Part shown: positions 9,207 through 17,471 of the stretch, piece after piece
How positions within the stretch are numbered: the stretch's first letter is position 1
Layout of the letters: the number at the start of each line of letters is the position of its first letter
Source: an uncultured Phocaeicola sp.
Lineage (GTDB): Bacteria > Bacteroidota > Bacteroidia > Bacteroidales > Bacteroidaceae
Assembly (NCBI GenBank): GCA_948579315.1
Contig: CAPAOL010000008.1
Span: 28,876 to 92,875, forward strand
Direction of reading: 5' to 3'
Length of the DNA: 64,000 bases
Made by a program: the position numbers and the translations under genes
Notes under the pieces: generated by a model
The model's input: only the letters and a program-made list of their open reading frames with translations
What the model was told of the DNA's origin: nothing
Database searches by the model: none

Positions 9207-10421
9207 ATGTACGATATACAAAAAATAAGAGAAGATTTTCCGATATTAGATCGGGAGGTGTATGGAAAGCCGCTTATTTATCTGGATAATGGGGCTACCA
9301 CTCAGAAACCGCGCCAAGTGGTTGAAGCCATAACCGATGAATATTATTCGGTCAATGCCAATGTGCATCGTGGTGTGCATTTCCTGTCTCAGCAGGCTAC
9401 CGAGTTGCATGAAGCTTCTCGTGAGACTGTACGTCGTTTTATCAATGCACGCAGTAGCAATGAAATCGTGTTTACACGGGGCACGACGGAGAGTATCAAC
9501 CTGTTGGCTTCTTCTTTTGCCGACAGTCAGATGAAGGAAGGCGATGAAGTGATTGTTTCTGTCATGGAGCATCACAGCAATATTGTACCTTGGCAGTTAC
9601 AGGCTGCGCGTAAAGGAATCGTGCTGAAAGTGATTCCCATGAATGACAGGGGAGAACTGTTGTTGGATGAATATGAGAAACTCTTTTCGGAACGGACCAA
9701 GCTGGTGAGTTTCGCTCATGTAAGTAATGTGTTGGGCACTGTCAATCCGGCGAAAGAGATGATTGCGACTGCCCATGCACACGGTGTTCCCGTTTTGATT
9801 GACGGGGCGCAGAGTGTTCCTCACATGAAAGTGGATGTCCAGGATTTGGATGCCGACTTTTTTGCTTTCAGCGGACATAAGATATATGGTCCTACCGGTG
9901 TGGGGGTGCTTTATGGAAAGGAAGAGTGGCTGGATAAGCTTCCACCTTACCAGGGGGGAGGCGAGATGATACAAAGTGTCAGCTTCGAGAAAACGACTTT
10001 TAATGAATTGCCGTTTAAGTTTGAAGCGGGAACTCCCGATTATATCGGCACTACCGCCTTGGCAAAAGCGTTGGATTATGTATCTGCCATTGGTATGGAG
10101 AACATTGCCGCCCATGAGCATGAACTGACCCTATATGCCATGCAGCGTCTGAAAGAAATAAACGGGATGCGTATCTTCGGAGAGGCTGAGCATAAGAGCA
10201 GTGTCATTTCTTTCTTGGTAGGAAATATTCATCATTTGGATATGGGTACGTTGCTTGACCGTCTGGGCATTGCCGTACGTACCGGGCATCATTGTGCTCA
10301 GCCTTTGATGATTCGTATGGGGATTGAGGGAACTGTACGTGCTTCTTTCGGTTTGTATAATACCAAGGAGGAGATAGATATGCTGGCTGCCGGCATTGAG
10401 CGCGTCAGCAGGATGTTTTGA
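9207..10421 (+). CDS. sufS: Group II cysteine desulfurase SufS
   Basis: This 404-aa PLP enzyme takes sulfur from L-cysteine for Fe-S assembly and releases alanine. The PLP lysine is K225 in FSGHKIYGPTG, and the catalytic cysteine is C363 in RTGHHCAQPLM. ATTQKPRQVV, VSVMEHHSNIVPW and DGAQSVPHMKVD are family motifs. It ends the suf block and is followed 22 nt later by a strong terminator. The usual sulfur-relay partner SufE/SufU is not encoded beside it. Confidence 0.97.
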   Translation: MYDIQKIREDFPILDREVYGKPLIYLDNGATTQKPRQVVEAITDEYYSVNANVHRGVHFLSQQATELHEASRETVRRFINARSSNEIVFTRGTTESINLLASSFADSQMKEGDEVIVSVMEHHSNIVPWQLQAARKGIVLKVIPMNDRGELLLDEYEKLFSERTKLVSFAHVSNVLGTVNPAKEMIATAHAHGVPVLIDGAQSVPHMKVDVQDLDADFFAFSGHKIYGPTGVGVLYGKEEWLDKLPPYQGGGEMIQSVSFEKTTFNELPFKFEAGTPDYIGTTALAKALDYVSAIGMENIAAHEHELTLYAMQRLKEINGMRIFGEAEHKSSVISFLVGNIHHLDMGTLLDRLGIAVRTGHHCAQPLMIRMGIEGTVRASFGLYNTKEEIDMLAAGIERVSRMF

Positions 10422-10442
10422 TTTCTCCAAACGAAATAAGTC

Positions 10443-10484
10443 GCCTGCCATTGATAAACATTATATTAATGGCAGGCTTTTTTT
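10443..10484 (+). terminator. Terminator of the suf operon
   Basis: GCCTGCCATT (10443-10452) pairs with AATGGCAGGC (10468-10477), followed by seven T. It lies 22 nt after the sufS stop. Confidence 0.9.
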
Positions 10485-10657
10485 GTATAACAAGAATCAG
10501 CGGAACTTCCCACAAGATTGGGAGAAACTTCTCACAAGATTTGCCGCATCTTGTAACAAGATATCAGGCATCCCGGTTTCTTGCGTCTTTTTATGTTCTT
10601 TTCTGTGGGCATATTCCTCTTCCGGTGGGAAATATGCCCCTCCCGAAGAATTGCCCC

Positions 10658-10970
10658 AAAAATCCTTCAGAAGTTTCAGCCTCTCCGCAAACTGCCTGTT
10701 CATGGGCTTTCCGGCTGAAGGATTGGCTCTTAAAATTCTTCAGCCGGGTATTTATTCTTTCAGCCGGCATATACGTTTTTTCAGCTATGGCTGTGTACTT
10801 TCCGGCATCTTCGGAGTTTTCCCCATGTACCTGCGTGCTTTTCACCTTTCGGCCATTGGGTACGCTGAAGAATTTTTTTTCAGTCTGAAAGATTTCGAGG
10901 TATCAATTCTTCAGCCGGAATGCCGATGAACAAAGCGTTTGCGGAGAGGCTGAAACTTCTGAAGGAAAAA
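10658..10970. repeat. Long inverted repeat with 188-bp centre
   Basis: The left arm, 10658-10720, contains CCTTCAGAAGTTTCAGCCTC and CTCCGCAAAC and ends CCGGCTGAAG. The right arm, 10909-10970, begins CTTCAGCCGG and contains GTTTGCGGAGAGGCTGAAAC. The arms match as inverted copies over about 62 bp with a few mismatches. The centre carries further copies of CTTCAGCCGG (about 10737, 10763). No coding frame fits. Confidence 0.85.
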
Positions 10971-11006
10971 TAAGTGTTTTGCTATGTGTATATAAAGAAA
11001 CAGGAG

Positions 11007-11064
11007 AAACAACAGGACGTATTAATAAAAGCTCTTGATGTTTTTTTAATATGTCCTGTTGTTT
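11007..11064. repeat. 19-bp stem hairpin
   Basis: AAACAACAGGACGTATTAA (11007-11025) pairs with TTAATATGTCCTGTTGTTT (11046-11064) with one G-T pair. A 20-nt loop separates the arms and T/A-rich sequence follows. It could act as a terminator or mark the edge of a small element. Confidence 0.8.
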
Positions 11065-11245
11065 TTAAAAAAGGGGCAGATGTTTTGAAGTTTCCTGTTG
11101 TGAAGTGTGAACACATACGGATGTATAGGCTGAAGGATATATCATGTTGCAGCCGGAAGATATATAATCTTACACCTGTAACATTCTACTCATTCATTGG
11201 AGAATTTTTATCACTTCTGAAAAGAGTGTATTGGGGGTAACAGGT

Positions 11246-11307
11246 AATACGATATAAAAGTAGGGGGCCGCATTCATCACGAGTGCAGCCCTCCTTGGTA
11301 TTGTATT
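11246..11307 (-). terminator. Terminator after the GH63 gene
   Basis: Outer arms AATACGATA and TATTGTATT enclose AGGGGGC/GCCCTCCT-type arms around a short loop. Read on the - strand, the hairpin is followed by a T-rich run (ACTTTTATAT). It sits 28 nt past the stop of the - strand glycosidase gene. Confidence 0.7.
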
Positions 11308-11334
11308 ATTTATATTAAGGTAAAAAGAGAGAGT

Positions 11335-13269
11335 TTATTTGCCGTAATCATCGTATAACATCAGCAAATGTGATGAACTCCAACTGAAATGGGGAGCTTT
11401 TAACAATTCACCGGTGTGTGTGCCATAGTTTTCATGTATCGGTGCGCCTTCTTTCAAGCCTTGCAGACGGTCGAATACCTGGAGGGTGTATTCATCCGCC
11501 ATCTTGTTATATCCATAATTGCGCAGGCCGCGGATAGCGAAGTAAGTCTGGTCCAACCAGATAGGACCACGCCAGTAGCCGCGCGGATTGTACTTCGGAT
11601 GGTCTGCTGCCACTGTGGGGAAGGGAATGTATGTAGAAAACTTGGCTGTATCGGTCAGCAGGGGCAGCATGGCTTTTACCTGATCGGCCGTGGCAACTTT
11701 TGTCCATAAGGGGGTGTATGCTTCGCATCCCGGTTCCTGTATGAAGCTTCCGTCTTTTAAGCGGCGATCGAAGAAGAAACCTTTTTCTTTGTCGAAGAAA
11801 TAATCGGCTACCTGGCTGCTGTAATCCGGACCATCGAAAGTTACTCCCAAAATACCGGCGAACTTTTTCAATAACTTGCATTCCAAAGCCAGATAGGCAT
11901 TCAGGTCAACACTTTCCTGATCCATGCTCCATGCATCCTCCGCACCGTCATTTTTCAGCATCTTGGCATCATCGAAACGGATGGCGTTATCCATGCCGCT
12001 TTCCCATGCTGCCGCTTCCAGTGTACCATCGGTGGAACCGTATTCACACATACCGTTGCGGTTATGGTCACGCTTGTTGTACCACCATTTGTAATAGGCC
12101 ATCAATTGCGGATACATTTCGCTGATGAATGCCGTATCATTGGTATGGGTGAATATTTCGTCTACAGCCCAGGATACGAGAGGAGGTTTGCTGTCGCGTG
12201 CATTGTTTTCGGCAGGATCGGTGTAGATGCAGTCTATAATCATGCCGTCCGGTTGCTGGTAGTCAAACATGGCGCGGATGTTGTCTTTGGCAAGTTTAGG
12301 ATTGAATTTTGCCAGGGCGGCAGAGAAGCGCCAGGTGTCCCAGGCCCAGAATCCTACGAAGTAGTATGCTGCATGACTCGGAACAATTCCTTCGTGGAGC
12401 AATCCGCCACGGTGGGTACGCCAGTTGCTGATAAGTGTAACAACTGCTTTCACGGCGATACGGTCATACTCAGGTTTCATATCTTTGCGCAGAATCTTGG
12501 TGAGATAACCTTCCCAGCGTTCTTTGTTGGCTTTGAGCCCTTCCTGCGGATTGCTTAGAGCCAATTGCGCTTTCTGTAATCCGGCAGAAAGTTCTTTTTC
12601 TCCGGTATAGAAAGAAATGGCTACGTAGGTGTCGTGTTCGCTGCCATTGATTTTTGCCTGGTAATTATTGTCAGTGCCCTTTACGCTAACATCCGGGGTA
12701 AAAGTTAATGCTACAATCTCACCGGAGGGATGACGGGCGATGACGGTATTCTGGTCTGTTTGGACTTGTATCTCTTTTCCCCATTGGCTGGCAGTTAAGG
12801 AGAGTTCCTTTCCTGCATCGGAGTGAATGCGGAGCAATGCGGTAGAAGCATCTAAAAAATTCAAGCGTTGAATGATTTTACCTTCCTCTGAACTTGCCGA
12901 AAGATATAACTCTCCCGGGAAATAACAAGTGGAATCCGGAGTAAATATAACATTCGCCTGATCGGCATATCTTACCGTGACAGCAGATTGCGCCATCCAT
13001 TGGCGTCGGTTCATATCCAGACTGAACGGACCGCAGAAACCGTTCACCCAGTGATCTTTCTGCGGAAGGGTAAATCCCATCCAGGAACCGGCGTCTGTAA
13101 ACCATCCCCCGCAACGTGTCAGTGTATCGGGGGTATAGGTTATATCCAGTATGTTATTGAATTCATATCTTTTGCCTGTGGGGATGTTCTCACCGGCAGG
13201 TGTGCAGGCCGTTGTGAGACCTGCGACTACTGCTGTGAGAAGAATGATTTTGGTAAATTTATATTTCAT
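11335..13269 (-). CDS. GH63-type glycosidase lipoprotein
   Basis: This 644-aa lipoprotein (lipobox LTTAC, Cys22) has an N-terminal beta-sandwich (about 30-235) and an (alpha/alpha)6 barrel (about 255-640). The barrel carries GH63/YgjK-like motifs: FWAWDTWR with the probable general acid D311, YGSTDGTLEAAAWESGMD, RGYWRGPIWLDQ, and IHENYGTHTG with the probable base E613 ahead of FSWSSSHLL. Known relatives cleave alpha-glucosidic or related linkages, but the substrate here is not clear. It is the last gene of the lysO-GH2-GH63 transcript, starting 17 nt after the beta-galactosidase gene, and probably trims oligosaccharides in the periplasm. Confidence 0.82.
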   Translation of the reverse strand: MKYKFTKIILLTAVVAGLTTACTPAGENIPTGKRYEFNNILDITYTPDTLTRCGGWFTDAGSWMGFTLPQKDHWVNGFCGPFSLDMNRRQWMAQSAVTVRYADQANVIFTPDSTCYFPGELYLSASSEEGKIIQRLNFLDASTALLRIHSDAGKELSLTASQWGKEIQVQTDQNTVIARHPSGEIVALTFTPDVSVKGTDNNYQAKINGSEHDTYVAISFYTGEKELSAGLQKAQLALSNPQEGLKANKERWEGYLTKILRKDMKPEYDRIAVKAVVTLISNWRTHRGGLLHEGIVPSHAAYYFVGFWAWDTWRFSAALAKFNPKLAKDNIRAMFDYQQPDGMIIDCIYTDPAENNARDSKPPLVSWAVDEIFTHTNDTAFISEMYPQLMAYYKWWYNKRDHNRNGMCEYGSTDGTLEAAAWESGMDNAIRFDDAKMLKNDGAEDAWSMDQESVDLNAYLALECKLLKKFAGILGVTFDGPDYSSQVADYFFDKEKGFFFDRRLKDGSFIQEPGCEAYTPLWTKVATADQVKAMLPLLTDTAKFSTYIPFPTVAADHPKYNPRGYWRGPIWLDQTYFAIRGLRNYGYNKMADEYTLQVFDRLQGLKEGAPIHENYGTHTGELLKAPHFSWSSSHLLMLYDDYGK

Positions 13270-13286
13270 GTCATTTCGTTATTATT

Positions 13287-16200
13287 TTAAAACCATTTCT
13301 TATGCGCTTTTTCAGCGGCATCGTCTTGATTGCTCAAAGGTTGCATGGTAAAGCTGTATTGCCATTCGTGCGGAGTGATGGTATATTCCGGATGTACTTG
13401 CGCTCCCCAGGTATTATCTCCACCTACCCCCATATGACGGTGGTCGATGTTTAACCATATCATGTCTTTCTTCATAATACTTCCACCATGACGGCGTTCG
13501 GTATTGAATGCTACATAGTCAATATCCTCCAACGGGAAATTCCATGCGCTGACATTCAGCGGTTCCTCACCTGTGATTAACAGGCCTTCCCCTGCTTTAT
13601 TACGCAATGCAACCCATCGTACATCGGTTTTGTTGCCGGTTTCCTGGGCACGGACATACGGATGGAATTGTTCCCATACTGTAGCGGTATAGAGCCCGAT
13701 AGGATAACCCGTCTTGCGGTCTGCATAGTTTTCTTGTGGTCCGCGGCCCAACCAGGTCATCACATCGTATTCTGCCGGAAGAATCATACGCATACCCAGG
13801 CGTGGTATTTCAGGAAGGGATTTGTTGCCGGGTACAAAGTGCATACTTACTTTGATTGCTCCATTGGGTCGTACTTGATAAACGGTCTGCAAAGTTGATT
13901 CTTGTGCTTCCAGTTTATAATTTACAGTAACGGTTGCCAGTTGTTTGTTTGAATCTTCTTTCAGGTCGATACTTTGTAACTTGGCGTTCTTGCCTGCAAA
14001 TTTCCAGATGCCGCAACGTTCCAGGTGGTTGTTGGCAACATCATTGTCGGTTAACGCACGCCAGAAATTGGGTTGCAATCCTTCTTTTATCAGATTCTTC
14101 CCGTTATATAAGAGTTCTGTCATTTCACCATCAGCAGTAGAGAATGCGATACGGAAGTTCTCTCCTGTCAAGGTAATGGCATCCGGAGTACGTTCGGTAT
14201 TTACAGTTTTGTCTACTAGTTCCCGGGCAGTCCATGTAGCATTCAGCAGCCGTTCTCCTTCCGGATTCAGTTGCCATTGCTCCATGGCTACCTGATGTCC
14301 CTTCGGAACTAATGGGGCTTCCTTTTTGGTAAATGCTTCCAATTTCAGGAAGTATTCTTTTCCATCGTTAGGAATCAAGTTCATCGGGATAGTGATGAAG
14401 GTAGAAGAACGGGCGGCCATAACCGGGAAATCCATTTCACCGCTTTGTACAGCTTTTCCGTCTGTTTCTACAGTCCAGTGTAGTTTGTAATCCTCCAAAC
14501 CGATAAAATCATGCCAGTTAGTCACTTTAATTTGCTTGGTGGTAAAGGCAACCGGCTCAAAATGAATATATTGATATACTTTTTTCACTTCCCAGATGTG
14601 CGGATGAAGTGAACGGTCGGCAGCTACCAATCCGTTGGCACAGAAGTTGGAGTCATTAGGAACACCCACGAAGCCCATATCGCCTCCGTAAGCCCAAATC
14701 TTGTTTCCGTTCTTGTCTTTGATATCAAAAGTAGCATCTACCCAGTCCCATATGAAACCACCTTGCAACTGGTCATATTTATAAATCAAATTCCAATAGT
14801 CTTGCAGGTTACCTACACTGTTACCCATGGCGTGGGCATATTCACATAGAATCATCGGGCGTGCGTCGCGTTGGTTTACATGACGGCGGAGCGCCCAGAC
14901 ACGTGCATACATCGGACAATAAATGTCAGATTTGGCATCATAACCACCTCCTTCATATTGTACAGGGCGGGTAGGGTCAAACTTCTTGGTCCAGTCATAT
15001 AACGTTTCAAAGTGTTTTCCGTAGCCGGACTCATTTCCCATTGACCAAGTGACAATGGCAGTGATATTGCGGTCCCTCAGCACCATGCGGCTCATGCGTT
15101 GCATAAACGGTACTTCCCAATCGGGATTATTAGCCAGTGTGCCATCTTTATGCGCCTGCATACCATGGCTTTCAATGTTTGCTTCATCTACCAGATACAA
15201 ACCGTATTCGTTACACAATGCATACCATTCATAGCGGTTGGGGTAATGGCAAGTGCGTACAGCATTCAGGTTGAATTGTTTCATCAACTGAATGTCTTTT
15301 ATCATGCTCTCTACGGTGATGGTACGACCATGATGCGGATCGTGTTCATGGCGGTTTACTCCTTTAAACAATACGGCTACCCCATTTATCAGTTGCATGC
15401 CGTTACGCATTTCCACAGAACGGAAACCGAAAGGCTGTGTGAATGATTCCAAGGCTTTTCCTTGAGCGTCGTAGGTGCTGACTACCAATGTATAAAGATT
15501 GGGTGTTTCGGCATTCCAAGGCAATATGGCCGGGAACAAGTGTTTCTGAGCGAATAAAGTATCTGTAGCAGAAGTTATTTCCTTTTTATGCTGGTAAATT
15601 ACATTGCCTTTGTTCATAACCTTCACTTCCACGGTTCCTCCCGGATGAGGCTTGTGGAGTGTGATATTCAGATTAAAATCTCCGTCTTTATAACCATTTG
15701 TCAGTCCGGCTACCAGTTTGAAGTCTTGTACACGGCTTTGAGGACGGGCATAGAGATATACATCGCGTTCAATACCGCTATATTTCCAGTAATCCTGATC
15801 CTCCAGGTAGGAACCGTCACTATAACGGAAAACTTTAACGGCCAGTTTGTTCTTTCCGGCTTTTAAGAACGGAGTAATATTGAAATGAGCCGGAAGACGG
15901 CTGTCTTCACTGTATCCTGCCAATTTACCGTTTACCCAGCAATAAAAAGCGGACTCAACTCCTTCAAAATCAAGGAAGATATCCATTCCTTTCCAATGGG
16001 CCGGTACGGTAAATTCACGTACGTATGCTCCTACCGGATTGTAATCGGTTGGAACATGAGGCGGATTGGCAGGGAAGGGGTAAGCTACGTCAGTATAGAT
16101 GGGGGAGTCAAATCCTTGCAGTTCCCAGCTTCCCGGAACCTGTATGTCTTTCCAGCGTTTGGTGTTATACCCCATTTTATAAAAATCTGTTGGGCATTCC

Positions 16201-16463
16201 TCATTGTTTTTAGAGAATAAGAACTTCCAGGTTCCGTCTAGTGAAATGCGGCGTTCTGTAGCAGGGTTTACTGCAAAACGCTGGGCGGCAGGTAAAGCCT
16301 GTTGTTTCAGTGCATTGGCCTCATTCGTATAAGGAATGAAATGGGCATGGGCAGGTTCACGGTTTATTTCATTTATTTGTGGATTCTGCCAGGGCACATT
16401 TTCACCCCAGGCGGAAGCACAAACAAACAACAGTGTAAGAACAGTATGAAGAGAGTGTTTCAT
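13287..16463 (-). CDS. GH2 beta-galactosidase (LacZ-like), secreted
   Basis: A 1058-aa GH2 enzyme with a signal peptide (about 1-20). It shows the LacZ layout: sugar-binding jelly roll (about 60-240), Ig-like domain, TIM barrel (about 355-640), Ig-like domain and C-terminal Bgal_small domain (about 770-1045). The acid/base is E478 in WSMGNESG and the nucleophile is E541 in ILCEYAHAMGNS. KGVNRHEHDP and the AVRTCHYPN strand are typical. It would remove terminal beta-galactosyl residues in the periplasm. It starts 13 nt after the LysO gene. Activity on beta-galactosides is well supported; the polymer is unknown. Confidence 0.93.
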   Translation of the reverse strand: MKHSLHTVLTLLFVCASAWGENVPWQNPQINEINREPAHAHFIPYTNEANALKQQALPAAQRFAVNPATERRISLDGTWKFLFSKNNEECPTDFYKMGYNTKRWKDIQVPGSWELQGFDSPIYTDVAYPFPANPPHVPTDYNPVGAYVREFTVPAHWKGMDIFLDFEGVESAFYCWVNGKLAGYSEDSRLPAHFNITPFLKAGKNKLAVKVFRYSDGSYLEDQDYWKYSGIERDVYLYARPQSRVQDFKLVAGLTNGYKDGDFNLNITLHKPHPGGTVEVKVMNKGNVIYQHKKEITSATDTLFAQKHLFPAILPWNAETPNLYTLVVSTYDAQGKALESFTQPFGFRSVEMRNGMQLINGVAVLFKGVNRHEHDPHHGRTITVESMIKDIQLMKQFNLNAVRTCHYPNRYEWYALCNEYGLYLVDEANIESHGMQAHKDGTLANNPDWEVPFMQRMSRMVLRDRNITAIVTWSMGNESGYGKHFETLYDWTKKFDPTRPVQYEGGGYDAKSDIYCPMYARVWALRRHVNQRDARPMILCEYAHAMGNSVGNLQDYWNLIYKYDQLQGGFIWDWVDATFDIKDKNGNKIWAYGGDMGFVGVPNDSNFCANGLVAADRSLHPHIWEVKKVYQYIHFEPVAFTTKQIKVTNWHDFIGLEDYKLHWTVETDGKAVQSGEMDFPVMAARSSTFITIPMNLIPNDGKEYFLKLEAFTKKEAPLVPKGHQVAMEQWQLNPEGERLLNATWTARELVDKTVNTERTPDAITLTGENFRIAFSTADGEMTELLYNGKNLIKEGLQPNFWRALTDNDVANNHLERCGIWKFAGKNAKLQSIDLKEDSNKQLATVTVNYKLEAQESTLQTVYQVRPNGAIKVSMHFVPGNKSLPEIPRLGMRMILPAEYDVMTWLGRGPQENYADRKTGYPIGLYTATVWEQFHPYVRAQETGNKTDVRWVALRNKAGEGLLITGEEPLNVSAWNFPLEDIDYVAFNTERRHGGSIMKKDMIWLNIDHRHMGVGGDNTWGAQVHPEYTITPHEWQYSFTMQPLSNQDDAAEKAHKKWF

Positions 16464-16476
16464 GGTTATTGTTATT

Positions 16477-17079
16477 TTAAATAGAACAGAAAAGAGTCAC
16501 AAGAAAAGGTACGCTGAAGTCTACTACAAAGCCGTGAAATATAGAAACCACTACGAAACTTTGACCGGAATAGCGGGTGATGATGGGTAATGTTGTATCC
16601 ATCGTAGTGGCTCCTCCGGCAGAAATAGGGGCTAGATTGCCAAACCAGCGTACTAGCAACGGGGCAAAAAGCAAAGTGATAATCTCACGTGTGATATTGG
16701 ATAATAATGCAATGGTTCCCAACTCCGGACCTTTATATTCTGTAATAAAGATACTGGATAGAGAGTAATAGCCGAAACCGGCACCTACTGCCATACAGTC
16801 TGTTACTGAGCGGTGCGAGAGAAACAGACTGACCACTGCGCATCCTGCCAGTGTTCCCAATATGGTCATGACCGGTAGAAAGATCAGGCGGGGGTTTAAT
16901 GAACGGAAATTACGTAAAGTCTGCGGATCATTACCTACACTGACTCCTACACTGAACATTAACGCACACAAGGCGTAGAAACTTAGCTTACTTTGTGTAA
17001 AGTCGTATGGAATAAGGTGATATACCCCACAAAGAGCTCCCAGTACAAAGAATCCGACGATAATCAAACTTCCTTTCAT
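16477..17079 (-). CDS. LysO-type exporter, C-terminal part
   Basis: A 200-aa hydrophobic protein matching the C-terminal two thirds of LysO (YbjE), the L-lysine exporter of E. coli (299 aa). The conserved GAGFGYYSLSSIFITE and LSNITREIITLLFAPLL segments and a GGATTMDTTLPIITRYSG motif are present. Its ATG overlaps the stop of the N-terminal part (ATGA at 17076-17079), so translation is coupled. Together the two parts total 293 aa, about one full-length LysO. It sits between a SusD gene and two glycosidases, where an amino-acid exporter is unexpected. The transported substrate is inferred only from the family. Confidence 0.82.
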   Translation of the reverse strand: MKGSLIIVGFFVLGALCGVYHLIPYDFTQSKLSFYALCALMFSVGVSVGNDPQTLRNFRSLNPRLIFLPVMTILGTLAGCAVVSLFLSHRSVTDCMAVGAGFGYYSLSSIFITEYKGPELGTIALLSNITREIITLLFAPLLVRWFGNLAPISAGGATTMDTTLPIITRYSGQSFVVVSIFHGFVVDFSVPFLVTLFCSI

Positions 17080-17357
17080 ACTTGTCCCTCCTTATTTCTT
17101 TTGTAAAGTACATACCATAAAGCCCATGCTGCTGTAACACTGCCCAGCACTGCTGCCAAGGTGATGACAATGGCTTCCAACCCTATAGTGTGCAGACCAT
17201 TGATAATTTTCTGATTGCCGCCTACATCTATACCCAATAAAAAGAGTAGCAACCAAATAAGAACGGTGATGACTTTGTGTATTCCTGAAAGCTTCTGCTT
17301 GCGAAGCAGGAAGCCGAGGAGCATCCCCGTGAGCATTAATCCAATAATTGTAAACAT
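17076..17357 (-). CDS. LysO-type exporter, N-terminal part
   Basis: A 93-aa membrane protein with three predicted helices, matching the N-terminal DUF340/LysO segment. It shows MLLGFLLRKQK near the start and the LLFLLGIDVGGNQKI motif. The second part begins in the -1 frame at an ATGA overlap. No frame repair is needed for expression of both parts, so this looks like a natural two-gene form rather than a pseudogene. It has its own -7 box at 17381-17388. Confidence 0.8.
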   Translation of the reverse strand: MFTIIGLMLTGMLLGFLLRKQKLSGIHKVITVLIWLLLFLLGIDVGGNQKIINGLHTIGLEAIVITLAAVLGSVTAAWALWYVLYKRNKEGQV

Positions 17358-17380
17358 ATCTATGTCGTTTTATTTATAGG

Positions 17381-17388
17381 CAAAGATA
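17381..17388 (-). promoter_or_regulatory. -7 box ahead of lysO-GH2-GH63
   Basis: On the - strand this reads TATCTTTG, a perfect TAnnTTTG, about 24 nt upstream of the lysO start. A clear -33 element is not visible. It implies that lysO, GH2 and GH63 can be transcribed separately from susC-susD. Confidence 0.6.
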
Positions 17389-17403
17389 CTTCATTTTTAG
17401 ATT

Positions 17404-17438
17404 ACAAGGCGGTATCACTGTAGCGAAAACCGCCTTGT
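17404..17438 (-). terminator. Hairpin after susD-like gene
   Basis: ACAAGGCGGT and ACCGCCTTGT form a perfect 10-bp stem with a 15-nt loop, 34 nt beyond the SusD stop. There is no T-run on the - strand, so it may stabilise or weakly terminate the susC-susD mRNA. Confidence 0.6.
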
Positions 17439-17471
17439 TGCCTAATTATATCTAACCAAAAAAGAAAATAC

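Larger units (their letters stand above)
10485..11245. repeat. Gene-free region of nested repeats
   Basis: About 760 bp without a credible gene. It contains a direct repeat AACTTCYCACAAGATT (10504-10519, 10526-10541) followed by the palindrome ATCTTGTAACAAGAT (10548-10562), and a hairpin GGGCATATT/AATATGCCC (10607-10615/10631-10639). A roughly 62-bp inverted repeat (10658-10720/10909-10970) follows, then a 19-bp stem (11007-11025/11046-11064). TTCAGCC or GGCTGAA motifs recur about ten times in both orientations. Frames of 177 and 156 codons opening at 10396 and 10418 overlap each other and have no protein-like composition or start signal, so I do not call them. Confidence 0.75.

Noticed and set aside
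10396..10929. Open frames of 177 and 156 codons after sufS
   Set aside because: They overlap each other in different frames, run through the sufS terminator and the inverted repeats, and have no family resemblance or start signal.
10485..11245. CRISPR array
   Set aside because: The repeats are inverted and irregularly spaced, with no constant repeat-spacer unit and no cas genes.
17076..17357. LysO as a frameshifted pseudogene
   Set aside because: Both parts have proper starts, an ATGA coupling overlap and a combined length equal to intact LysO, so two working genes are more likely.
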